This document shows, one piece after another, positions 45,257 to 56,870 of a stretch of 64,000 nucleotides of DNA. The DNA is from Calliphora vicina (lineage: Eukaryota; Arthropoda; Insecta; Diptera; Calliphoridae). Location: positions 110,452,358-110,516,357 of the forward strand of contig NC_088782.1 of NCBI RefSeq assembly GCF_958450345.1. Direction: 5' to 3'. A program made the translations under genes and the position numbers. The notes below the pieces were generated by a model. The model saw only the letters and a program-made list of their open reading frames with translations, searched no databases and had not been told where the DNA came from. Every line of letters begins with the position of its first letter. Position 1 is the stretch's first letter.

Positions 45257-48200
45257 AAAATTGTGGGTTACTGAAAAAATTCGGTCAGTTACCAAGTTTA
45301 TCTCTAAATTGGCTGTAGATTTTAAGAATCTTTTAAAATTTAAAAGTTTAAAGTTGATTTTATGGCAAAATTTATCAAAATTTCTGGCAAAAAATCAAAT
45401 ATGCTTGTACCTATAAGGATTTAATAAGCTAAAGAACTAAAATCGTTTGATATTTATAAATATTAAGAGTTTCTCTACTGTATATTTTGGTAAAATTCAC
45501 AACTAATTTCAAAACCTGTAAAAAACTAAATTAAATTTTAATTGATTTACCACTATTATCACTCCCCATGAATGTCATTATTAGACAAGCAGAGGAGAAA
45601 TGAAAATACAGCTCAAATTCTGAGTTTATCTGTTAAATTGTGCTAAATTTTACGAATGTGGAAAATTTCCATGAATTGAAAAAAGTATCAAGTAAAACAT
45701 GTGAAAAATTTATGAAAATGTTTGCAAATTTTAAGAATCTTGAATATTTTCAATAATTAGAAACTACTCTTTATATATTAAGTAAAATCTATCAAAATAT
45801 TTATTAAATTATTCATTAGTTTATCAGGAGCACGACAAAACGTCTTAAATATGCTAAAATGTGCATTGTATTGATCTCTGTCTACATTGTTATCATTTCT
45901 GTTCTAATACCAACATTCACGGGAAATGATAACATTGATGTCGCTGCTAAAATTGTATGAAATGTTGTATTTGTAGCGTTTTTACTCTGTCGAGTATTCC
46001 TCTAGCTGTTCTTTTATTTTTTTCTGGTTAATGATTTAACGTTTAAGTTTACATTTAGTTGTTGTTGTAATTTTTGTTTAACAACTTTATGTTGTTAAAG
46101 CTGGTAGGTAGCTTTAGGAAATACAGTTTTTTTTTTTAGTAACTGTTTTATAGATTTATTTTTTTAATTTTTATTTCCCTCGGTAAACAAATCAAATCAA
46201 ATGAAATAAATTTGTTGCAGACAAACATCATGTATAACAGCACCACCACCAACCATCACAATACGAGAATTGTTTTATTTTATTTTTTTGGGGTTTTAAA
46301 CGTGGCCAGCATTTTAAAGTTTTATTTTTTATTTTTTTGTAATTTTTTGGCTGGATGACTAGTAGTTTTAAAATGTTTTGTGTGTTGTATTCAATGCTTG
46401 GTTTCACATTATTAAACTGTTGCTTATTATGGAGCACTTGAAGGTTTATATTTTTATTTTTTTTTTGTATTTATTTTGTAAACCAACAAAAAAAAAACTA
46501 AACAACCATTTTTTACGCAATCTACAGTTAATGTTTGCTTTTTGTTATTGTTGTTGTTACTTTTGTTTTCATACGAATTTTGTACCACTTTTATTTTCAT
46601 TATTATGTTATTTTCCTCTTTTTCTTAATTCTGAGAATTTCGCAAACAAAACCCAACAAATTTTCGGTTTTTTTTTAGGTTATAAAAAATCATTAAATAT
46701 AATTTTCTTATTTTCCGCATATTTTAATTTATGGAAGTTTTTAATTTCAGTTTTTTTATTATTATTAAATGAATTTGCCACAAATATTAATTATTTTTTA
46801 AAAGAAGTAGGTCAAATTTGATGTATTTTTAAGTTTTAAAGTGTTAAATTAAGGAAAAATGAAAATATTACCGGTGAATGCCAGAGGTAGACAACTTGTT
46901 TTCATTGGCAGCACCGGCATTCACAGATAATGATAGCAGAAAAGTCTAAAGTAAACATCAGTTGAACAATTGATTTTGTTGTAAACATTTATAATAAATA
47001 TTTCAACAAATTCAGTTTTAAAAATTAAATAGCTTAGAATCTGTCAGTATTCTTAAAAATTTTAATGACAAACTCATCAATTGTCCCAATTTATGTAGCT
47101 GTATTTATAGTTTTGCTCTTCTTGGTCTAACTGATATTCACACGAAATGATAGCAGTGTTTGTCGGTGATAAAATGCAATGAAATTTTCTATCCATTTTA
47201 AAATTATATGGAAATTTAATACAATTAAGAACATTTTAAATTTATTTTATAAAAAAATACAATGTTTAACAATTATAAATCGTATTAGACATTGAATTAG
47301 TTTTTTTTTATTACTGGCATCTCAATATTTTCATTTCTCCTCTTTTTATCTCACACTTACATTCACTGGGAATGATCAACACGGGATATGACTCCGTGCA
47401 CTTAATGTAGCCTAACTTTGGAATTTCTTAGGCGATTGCAATTATTTCAAATCATATGAAAAGCCAAGTATTAAGGCTTTTAAATAATATAAAAATATTT
47501 AGACATACTGGTTAAATATGTACAAATTTTTTATAATTAAAAGTGTTTCTTTATTTTTTTTTAAATTTTCAAGTTTGTTTTCAATAAGTTTCATATTTAA
47601 GTTGGAAATATTTATAATTTGTATCAAAATTCTTTGAAATCCTTCAAAAAATATTACAGTGTGTATTTATTACTGCTATAATTGTCTGTTTCCTGACATT
47701 CACCGGGAATGATAGCAGGGTATATGAATTCATGCCTAACTTTGGTATTTTTGAATCGATTTCAATTATTTATTTAAGGGTTTTAAATAATATATAATAT
47801 TTTGGAGCATACTCGAAAAAATACAAATATTTTTTTAATAATATAAAATTTGTCTGCAATTTTTTTTCGAAATTTTGAATTTTTCTTAAACTTTTTATTA
47901 ATATAAATATTTTTTGACGTACTCAATAGAAATTTAAATATCTTTTTAATAATTTAAGCATTTTTGAATATTTTTTTCAAAATTTTTTATATTTTGTCAC
48001 TTTCCTATCATTCACCGGGAATGATAGCAGGGCATATGAAATCGTGCACTTAACTTTGTGTAACTTTTGTATTTTTGAATCGATTTCTATTATATAAATT
48101 GATATAAAAAGAAAATCTTTAAGGGTTTTAAATAATATATAAATTTTATGGCATACTTTTTAAAAATACAAATATTTTTTTAATAATATAAAAGTAGACT

Positions 48201-48400
48201 TGAATTTTTTTTTCGAAATTTTTAATTTTTTGCATTTTCAGACAACTCAATAGCAATACAAATATATTTTTAATAATTTAAAAATGTTTGAATATTTTTC
48301 TCAAAATTTTTGAATTTTAATTGATAATTATTTTCATAATTACATTTTAAATATTCATAATATTTGTAACAATACTTAATATTGATCTAGTTAAGAAATT
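45257..48400. repeat. Decayed ~0.3-kb tandem repeats
   Basis: The best pair is 47695-48000 and 48006-48320. Both start 'cattcaccgggaatgatagc' and 'agggcatatgaa', then 'gtatttttgaatcgatttc', 'agggttttaaataatatat' and 'aaatacaaatatttttttaa' (period ~313 bp). Weaker units start near 47131 and 47363, with core motifs also near 45555, 45922, 46868 and 46914. Open frames here (for example 46378-46821) are T-rich low complexity and unlikely to be genes. Confidence 0.75.
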
Positions 48401-50020
48401 CACTTGTCTCGTAAATAGTTTTTTTTTGGGAAAATTTATATTTTAATGGAATTTTAATTTTTTCCCAATTTGTTTTAATTTTCTTGACCATCATAAATTA
48501 CATAATTTGTAATTTTGTCTAGCCCTCTACTAATTATGATTTATTACATTTTGTTTGTTAATTTCAAACTTTTAAAACATTTAAACATTTTAATGAATTT
48601 CTAATTTCCAACAAAAATTTTATTGATTTCTGGCCTATTTACATACCAGCCTTTAAATAGTTTTCATACCAAAAAAATTTTTTTACCTAGTAACAGCTTT
48701 AAAAACCTTAAATAAAATGTTGTATAGGGAACGTCTTATTATTAAAGACTTTTTTTTATAGAAAATACTTCAAATATTTTTCTTTATAAAACAACAATTC
48801 AAAAAACCAAATAGGAAACGTGCTGCTAACAAAAATTGATTTCAAGAAACACCACTATATAACACACAAAATAATAAAAAACGAGACCAAATCTAGTAAA
48901 ACTACAACAAAATTACTCGATATAGTGAAAAAGCAACAAAAAATAAAAACGGTGTCATGAACAAATGAACAAATGCAACAAATACAAAAAAAAAATGAAA
49001 AAAAAAACGCAAACTAAAACTTTTTTAAAACACATAGAGCAATAAATACTTGTATAAATAAATATTACACAGTGTATGAGTAGTTGTTGGTATGAACAAC
49101 AACAACAACAAGAAAAAAAGAAAACGTCATCAGCCAAACACTTAAGACACGACTAACCACGATTACACGATGTGTATAGTGGAAGAAGAAGCAGCAGTAC
49201 ACGAAGAAATTCCCTGTTAAAAAAAAAACAAACACACACACAGTTACATACAAGTATTACAACATAATAAGATGACAAACCAAATAACAAAAACAAAACA
49301 AAAAATACGATTGCTGCAATCCATTTTACTTGAACAAAAGATGATCATTATTTAAGCAGAGAGCCAGCAATAACAACAACTACATGGTTTATAATATAAA
49401 CAAACCATTATGTTAGTAAATGAGACTTTGTTGTATTTGTTAATGATGGGCAAGGGGCCAGGGGGGATAGAGAGTGAGTTATAAAAAGAGTTTTATTAAG
49501 TCTTTCATAATTTTAAATATGTATGTATGTTTGTAGTTATGTGGATTTGTTTGTATTAAAAGTTTCACTTTCGTTTTCATTTTAAGTGAGAGCTTCTTAC
49601 CTACAAAATGAGAGCGGAAATTATTAAACGAGAGTATTACTAGGCGTATGAATGATTTTCGTGTGTGTAAATAAATATTGAGTATACTTTTTGCAGCTTT
49701 ATTTTTTGTGTGCAAAAGAGTGTGTATGAATGAATGAGCATGAATTGAAAGTAAAATTTTTTGAGAGCTGTTGTTTATAATATTTTTATACTCTTTCGGT
49801 TTTCGTTGGCTTTTTCAAATGAAAGTGAAACTTTTTGCCATAAGTTGTTTATAATAATGTTTTTGAAGAGCTTTATTTTAGTTTTCGTTTTCGTTTTCAT
49901 TTTCAGTTTCGCTTTTTTTTTTGTTGTTGGATTTTTTTTTTGTGTTTGTGGGTCTTAAACATTACATTAATAAAGAATATATGTATGTGAATAATATACA
50001 TACGTAATCTTTTGGGGCAC
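48401..50020. other. Non-coding DNA upstream of the candidate promoter
   Basis: AT-rich with CAA runs (49096-49112) and TTTTCG/TTTTCAT repeats (49876-49905). No gene is recognised. It could hold ftz-f1 regulatory DNA, but I see no diagnostic site cluster. Confidence 0.4.
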
Positions 50021-50021
50021 A

Positions 50022-50087
50022 ACGTTAACGTTGGCGTCAACAGATTTCAAACGTTTATGTAGACATTATAGGCCAACGTTGACGTTT
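50022..50087. repeat. Inverted repeat around AACGTT
   Basis: 'acgttaacgttggc' near 50023 pairs with 'gccaacgttgacgt' near 50072 (13 of 14) across a ~36-bp loop. It lies about 50 bp upstream of the candidate start site. It could be a promoter element or the remains of a MITE. Confidence 0.5.
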
Positions 50088-50130
50088 TCCTAGCATAGAG
50101 TATTGCGGGTATCCTCGCCATTACTTGGGT

Positions 50131-50165
50131 TTAGTCAATCGAGATACGTGGTTGATGTTGGTCGT
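50131..50165 (+). promoter_or_regulatory. ftz-f1: Candidate Inr + DPE core promoter of ftz-f1 (alpha)
   Basis: TTAGTC (A at 50133) matches the insect initiator TCA[G/T]T[C/T] at 5 of 6 positions. GGTCGT at 50160-50165 falls exactly at +28 to +33 and fits the downstream promoter element RGWYVT. No TATA box is evident. Immediately downstream the + strand turns strongly A-rich with CAA-type runs, as expected for a fly 5' leader. The motif pair and spacing are seen in the sequence; use as a start site is inference. Confidence 0.45.
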
Positions 50166-52623
50166 GTTTTTCGGCAAAAAAAAACAAACAAAATAAACAA
50201 TTTATCACATAAAAAAAGAAAAACTCTTTATAAATAATAATAATAATAAAATTAACTATCTATATAAACAAACAAACAAAATATGAACCATTTATTATTA
50301 TTAATAATAATAAATATCAAAACTAAACAATTAATTTCTTAAAACTTTGAGGTAAAATTAATAACTAAACTATTATCATAAACAAAACCCCATTTAATTA
50401 ATTTAAAGAACAAAAAGTTGTTAAAGTTTTTATGCAATAACCAGCCCCAGGATTATGTTTATTGTATAAACTTGACACTTTTTAAAGCTTTATAATAAAT
50501 TAAACTCAATTCTAATAAAAAAAATCAATATTTTAAAAACCAAAAAGTGCAATATCTATCTTAAAACAAAACAAGAAATTCTAAATTTCTTTAAAAGCCT
50601 CAAATAAGTTAAATTCCCCAAAATTCATTAAGAAAAATCTTCCATTATTTATAAAAAAAAAATCCCTAAAACAACCAAGTACCTGTTGAAAAAAAATACA
50701 AATTTATTGTTAAAAATAAAGAAAAAATTTATATTAATTAAATTTAAAAAAAGAAGAGAAAAAATCAAAAAAATTCAATTTCAAAAAAAAAGTTTTGAAA
50801 AAAAATATTAAAAAAAAAGTTGTGATTGCTCATTTTGAATGGTTTAATTCAATTGTGTTCAAAAATGTTTAATATAAAATTGACCAAGATTTTAAAAAAC
50901 AAGCAACAATTGAAGCATAATAAATATTTGAAAAATATTATTAAATTAAATTAAAAAAATATAAAATAAAAAAAATTAAATTTCGTAAAAAAAAATATTG
51001 AAATAAAAATATTCAATATTTAATATAAAACTCAAATATTGATAAAAAATTCAAATAAACAAACAACAAGTTTCATTGCCTTAAACAAAAAATTCGAATA
51101 ATTAAAATATTGAAAAAATACTTAACCCAAATATTTTAAAAAACAACAATAAATAAAAAAAATAAAGAAAAAATTTGCATAAAATTTTCAAATTACAACA
51201 AAAAATCAATAAATATTTTTGAAGTGAAACAAATATTTGAAAACAACAATAAGAAAATTTCAAACTTAAAAAAAAATTCCAAAATATTTCAACAAAACTC
51301 AGTTCGAAAATCGAAAAACAATTTCAAAAATCCCCGAAATATTTAAAATTACCACAATTTTACTACAAATTTGGAAAAAACCCATAATAAAACAAAGTTC
51401 GAAAAATATTGAAAATTTCGATTATCAAGAAATTTCAAAAATATAACAACAACATTAAATTAAATTAATGAAAAAGCAACAACAAATATTGTTTGGTATA
51501 AAAACACAACATTTTGGAAAAATATTGAAATTTTCGAAAAGTTTTGAAAATTTCGAACATCCAGAAATATTGAAAAAATAATAACAACAACTTTCTTAGC
51601 ATTAAAAAAACAACAAAAAATATTTTTTGGAATATTTTGAAAATAAATTTGAAAAATATTGAAATTTCAAACAACCAGAAATATTGAAAAATAAATACAA
51701 CAGCAAAAAATATTTTTCCAAATACAACAACATTTTGAAAATAAAAAATTCGAAAATTTGTGAAAAAAAAGTGTAAATAGAAAACAACAATTTAATTTTC
51801 ATTATAAAAAAAAATATTAAACCAATGAAACATTATCGAAAATCCCAAAATATTTGAAATTTCTATAAAAAAAAATTCGAAATTTTTCGAAAATCTAAAA
51901 ATATTAATAATTAAAGTTGGTAAATAAGAATTATCAAAAAACAAAAAAACATTCAAAAACACAACAACAAATAATTTTCAATTTAATTTTAAAACAATAA
52001 AAAAATTTCGAAAATTAAAAAATAAAAATTAACTTAAACTTCAATAAAATCTACAAACAAAAGTGAATTTATGAAAACAAAAATCAACTTGGAATATTTT
52101 TGCCGCATTTGAATTAAAACATATTTGAAATACCAACCATAAATTATCATTAAACCTAGAATATTTTTCAGCAAATCCACAAAAAAGCAATGAAACCAAC
52201 AAATTTCTAAAAGAAATTTAAAACAAAAGTGCAACATATTAAAAGAAAAATCTAAATCCCACAACAAACCTTCCTTGTACAATCCTCCCTCCCCCCCTTG
52301 AAAATCTTAAATACAAAACAAAAAAAACCGTCCCTTAATTAAATTTATAAAAAAAACCTACAAAAATCCTTTGTAAAATACAACAAAAAAAAAAACCCAC
52401 CTTAACATTCAAATAAAATAAAACCTAAAATAACCTAAAAAATAAAACAAAAAAGCTTACGGGAATTATAAAGAAAAACCAATAAAATCTAACTGTAATT
52501 ACACTCTCTTGTTATTTATAAACAAATCCATATAAGAGAGAGAGAGAGTAACAACTGTTAGTTACCAAGAATTTAACAGCCTAGAGAGAGAGTGTAATTT
52601 ATGTTTTTGTTTTGCAACAAAAA
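50133..52623 (+). other. ftz-f1: Putative long 5' leader of ftz-f1
   Basis: About 2.5 kb with marked A-over-T asymmetry and many AAC/CAA and AATA runs, no transposon, and no open frame on the + strand. GA repeats at 52536-52548 and 52583-52592 are potential GAGA-factor sites. A short upstream frame (ATG 52601 to TAA 52633, 10 codons) overlaps the main start. Whether the leader is continuous or contains an intron cannot be told here. Confidence 0.45.
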
Positions 52624-53674
52624 ATGTTATTAAAAATGGAACAGCAACAAGCGACGGCGTCGTTTATATCGTCGCTAAATATGTCACCATTTTCATTGCA
52701 ACTGGAACAAGATCAGCCCTCCTCGCCAGCTCTGGTAGCTGGTGGTAATTCCAATTCCAATCACAATATGATCAATACAAATACAACCAATAATAACAAT
52801 AACACTGAGACGGATTTAAATAATGCCACTGATGATTACAGTTCATATACTTTGCATTTAAGTAATGCAAGTCATCAGCAGCAGCAGCAGCAACAGCCAC
52901 AACAACATCATCACCAGCAGCAACAGCAACAACATCACTACCATCAGCAGCAGCAGCAACAACAACAACACTACCAGCAACAGCAACAACAACAACAGCC
53001 ACCTCAACAACAGCTGCAACTGCAGCAACAAAATATTGCCAATAATCCCAATTTTCAATATTCCTACATCTATAACATCGATTCTCAATATATTTTTCCC
53101 ACAGGTTATCAGGACACCACCTCCTCCCACTCACAACAGAGCGCCAACGGCGCTAATGCCGGCGGCAATGGACCTTCCTCAAATCAAACCACCTCCAATC
53201 CCTCAGGCGGCGTCTCCCTTATTAACGGGGTCGTCGCCCTGAATTCAGCCCAAAATTCTGCCCTCACTGGTGGCAGCAACAATGGCGGCTCTTCGGCCTC
53301 TTCAGCCTCGGGCACTTATTTGTCGCTGATGCCGCCCAATGTTGGCGCCACCAGCTCATCGTCCGGCCATATGGTCGGTGTTAATGCTATGGGCGGTGGT
53401 ACCAGTGCCTCGGCCAGTGGTTCGACGCCTGATGTCATTGATTTCAAACATCTGTTCGAGGAGCTGTGTCCTGTGTGTGGTGATAAGGTCAGTGGCTATC
53501 ATTATGGCCTGCTGACGTGTGAGTCGTGTAAAGGTTTCTTCAAGCGTACAGTACAAAACAAGAAGGTGTACACGTGTGTGGCGGAACGTTCGTGTCATAT
53601 AGATAAGACACAGCGTAAGCGTTGTCCATATTGTCGTTTCCAGAAGTGCCTGGAAGTGGGCATGAAATTAGAAG
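52624..53674 (+). CDS. ftz-f1: Nuclear receptor FTZ-F1 (NR5A3), first coding exon, alpha-type N-terminus; partial
   Basis: FTZ-F1 is an orphan nuclear receptor that binds YCAAGGYCR as a monomer, acts with Fushi tarazu in embryonic segmentation and sets competence in ecdysone responses. The exon codes 350 residues plus one base of the next codon, then the donor GTGAGT (53675). Start: 'MLLKMEQQQATASFISSLNM' closely resembles the Drosophila alpha isoform; context aaaaATG is good and an in-frame TAG lies at 52582. Regions: Asn-rich ~42-68; Gln/His-rich 84-136; 'YSYIYNIDSQYIFPTGYQDT' ~146-165; Ser/Gly/Asn linker; zinc finger 1 with Cys 282, 285, 299, 302 and P-box ESCKG (300-304); zinc finger 2 with Cys 318, 324, 334, 337, ending 'KCLEVGMKLE'. 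All eight zinc ligands are intact. The Ftz-F1 box and ligand-binding domain must lie in downstream exons outside the window. Confidence 0.97.
53091..53106 (+). promoter_or_regulatory. ftz-f1: Candidate internal splice acceptor (alternative ftz-f1 isoform)
   Basis: Within the exon, 'tatttttcccacag' followed by G (AG at 53103-53104) is a near-ideal acceptor, just before the codons for 'YQDTTSSHS'. It would enter in phase 1, the same phase as the donor at 53674. In Drosophila the alpha and beta isoforms differ only upstream of a shared region. This site could be where the beta-specific first exon joins. Confidence 0.55.
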
Positions 53675-54099
53675 GTGAGTACCAAAGAAACTTAAAAAAA
53701 AATGTTTATTTCGAATCGAATTTTTAAAAAGGTTTTATTTAAAATTAACCATATCCTTTAGATTTTAAATCTTTTTACATAAAAAAAGGAGCATTTGACT
53801 TGGCCTCAGGTTTATTTTAGGGCTAATTTCTTTATAGTTTTATATTTTTAATACCTTTGCCACTATTTTATACAAAAATTATAAGTTTTATTAAATATTA
53901 TTCTATAAAATCAAACAAATTTCTTAAAATCCTTTAAATTTTCAAATTTCTCTAAAACTAAGCTGGGGAGTTACTGCGTAACTGAATCCGAAAACGAAAA
54001 TATTCGAAAATGTCTGCTAAAAAGATTTCCTTTCGAATCGAATTAGGGAGTAACCCCCCTAAATTCATTCGAAATATTTCTCTTGTTTCCTTTCTTTTT

Positions 54100-56870
54100 A
54101 AGACACTAAAGCTGATTGATTCCTTCTTAAAACGTTTCTTACTAGTCTTTACTAAAAATAACAAGTTTTATTAAAAATCTATTTATAAAAACCACCATAT
54201 CTATCCTACAAATTCTTTAAAATAACATTTTATTGTAAAAAATTAAAGAGTTTTTAATAAATTTTAATTGAAATAACTATTTAAAGTAAAAAGAAGCTTG
54301 AATTATTAGCAAATTTTACTAAAATGTAACTGAATTTTTCAATTCCTTAAATATTTCTCTTTATTACATGTTTTTTTACACACTAAAAATGATTGCTTTA
54401 TTTTTCTTACTTCTAAAACATTTTCTCTCCATTTTACACCACAATTTACAAGTTTAATTAGAAATAAATCTTTTAAATCCACCATATCCTGCAAATTCTT
54501 TAAATTATCACCATTTTTAATCAAAATTACACGGAAATTAATAAATATTACTCGAATTAACCATTTAAAATAAGAAGAAGCACAATGAGCTAATGTAAAC
54601 AAACCATAGAAGAGAGTACCGTTATTTTGAACGAACTAACCAAAACAACTCTCTCTACTAATACAGAGTTGCATATTTTAGTAGGGAAAGGAGTAGTTAT
54701 ACATAGATAAGAAGAAAATAATCGCAATGATGCAATTTTATGTATATGTTGGCTTTATGCTTTAAGAATTTGGTAAAATTTACAGAAAAATGTTTAAGAT
54801 TATGAAATATTTCCATAGAAATCTATGAATATTCAAATATTTATATGAAAACTTCCATAAAACTTTTTTTGTATTAATTTAAAAAGTAGTTGTTTATACT
54901 TATTAAGAATCAAGGAAATTCTTTCATCTTTACATTAAAGCTGAATATTCCACTTGCTGCCATATCGTTTTAGACATTAAAGCTGATTGCTTTACTAATT
55001 TTTTCTTCCAAAATTTTAATTTTATAATAAAATAACAAGTTTTATTAAAACCCGATCTATACAATCAACCAAATACTTCAAAATGTTTTAAAGTTACACC
55101 ATTTTTGTGCAAAATTAAAAAGAATTTAATCTATTTAGCTTGAAGTAAATATTTGAAGTAAGAAGAAGCACAATGAGCAAATGTAAACAAACCATAGAAC
55201 TCACAAACCAAAACAACTCTCTCTACCTAGACAGAGTTGCATGATTTTGTAGGGAAAACAGTTGCCATACTTAAATAAGAAGATAATAAATGATAAGAAA
55301 GAAAAGGATTCTATTTTATATCTATTTTGGCCTAAATTTTTTAATTGAACCCATTTTGAATTAAAAATACAAAGATTTTGTTGAGAATTACCGAAAAGTA
55401 AATGTAAGACGTATTATTCAAAATATTTCAATACAAATCTAAAAATATGCTAATATTTAAATTAAAACGTCCATAAAATGGTTTTCATAAGTCTGTTTGA
55501 AAAAGATACAATTTCATTATTTTTTTATAATCATAGATAAATACATATAGATCAGAAACTCTCCTGTCAAAGACCTAACTCAGTTGTTAAAAATCTAAGT
55601 GGTGAAAATGTATTAATCTATGCTAGAAACTCTTAAAAGAAATATTGAATTTATTTCAGTTTTAAATCAAAGATGATAAACAAGTTTTATTAATTTTAAT
55701 CAAAATTAAGTAAAAATCTTGAAACTCTTAAAAGAAATATTGAGTATTTTTTAGTTTTAAAACCAATAAACAAGTTTTATTAATTTTAATTAAAATTCTG
55801 TATAAATCTTGAAACTCAACACACATTTTAATAATTTTTTTTTTTATTAATTTAAAGAATTAATTGAATTCTGCTTAAAATTTATTAAATAAATTGTTGA
55901 GAGTTTTGTTTAATTTCTAATAAAAGTTATAAATCAAAGATGACAATCTAGTTTCATTAATTTTAATCAACATTAAATAAAAATCTTGAAACTCTTGAAT
56001 GAAATATTGAATTTTTTTAGTTTAAAATCAAATATAACAAGTTTTATTAATTTTAATCAAAAAAATTTTGAAACACCATAGAAGGTTTGTTATTTTCTAT
56101 TTTTTTAAAAAAAATTTCCTTCAGTTTTAAATTAAAGAGAACACACACAACACAAGGAAGTTTTTAAATTTTCTATTTTTTTTTTAAATAATCGAATGCA
56201 CTTCTAAATTTATTAAAAAATTGTGGTGAATTTTGTTTAATTTGTAATAAAATTTGTGATCTTTGGTTCACAGATTTTTTACTTCTAAATTAGAATATTT
56301 AAAATTATTAATATTGAGATTTTAAAATGAAGTATTTCACTTTGAACCAAATTTGTTACTTACTTTCCTTAATTTTCTTTTTATACAACTTTGTCCTGTA
56401 GTTTATAACAAATATTAAAAGTTTTATTACAAAACAATTTATAAAACTAAATAATTTACATAAAGTTTATTTAAATTTATTTAATTAATCACAAAATTTA
56501 ATGAAAAATCCTGGAAAATATTAAAATTAGAAAAACCACTATCAACCAAATTTATTTGCCTTTTTATATCATATTACCACTTTTCTACCATTATTTAATA
56601 AAAATAACATGTTTTCTTATAAATCAATCTTTAACCTCAATGGTTTCCTACAAATTCATTAAATTTAAATCTTAAAATTACTTAGAATTAGCAAAATTCT
56701 GTTCATAATATTAATTTAATGCAAGAACAAGCACATGGCATAAATGTAAACAAACCAAAGAGAGCAAAACCGTTATGGATGATACAAAATAACAACAACA
56801 ATAACTAATAAGACAGGGTTGTTTAAATACGTATGAAAAGGTGTTGCCATAAATAAATACAAAGAAAACA
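54100..56870. repeat. Intronic decayed tandem repeats (~0.3-0.6 kb)
   Basis: 'acattaaagctgattgcttt' recurs near 54105, 54382 and 54970. 'acaagttttattaa' recurs about ten times. A ~150-bp block recurs near 54570, 55160 and 56720: 'agcacaatgagctaatgtaa' + 'acaaaccata', then 'aacaactctctctac', 'agagttgcat' and 'gttgccata'. Divergence is high. The conserved phrases may be old array remnants or retained regulatory DNA. Confidence 0.7.
55557..55625 (+). mobile_element. Half copy of the 58.4-kb MITE
   Basis: 'aactctcctgtcaaagacct' + 'aactcagttgttaaaaatct' followed by 'aagtg' matches the left half of the element at 58430-58593. Confidence 0.7.

Noticed and set aside
46378..46821. 147-codon open frame rich in Phe/Leu/Tyr
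   Set aside because: T-rich low-complexity DNA gives hydrophobic pseudo-proteins. No conserved motif, and it lies in decayed repeats.
52612..52623. TTG at 52612 as the ftz-f1 start, adding four residues
   Set aside because: The ATG at 52624 has a good context and gives an N-terminus closely resembling Drosophila alpha FTZ-F1; TTG starts are not expected here.
52772..53134. Minus-strand and shifted-frame open frames over the Gln-rich region
   Set aside because: They are shadows of the CAG/CAA repeats in the ftz-f1 exon.
53675..53727. Seventeen extra codons after the zinc fingers ('GEYQRN...')
   Set aside because: They follow a consensus GTGAGT donor and break the conserved MKLEAVRADR continuation, so they are intron read-through.
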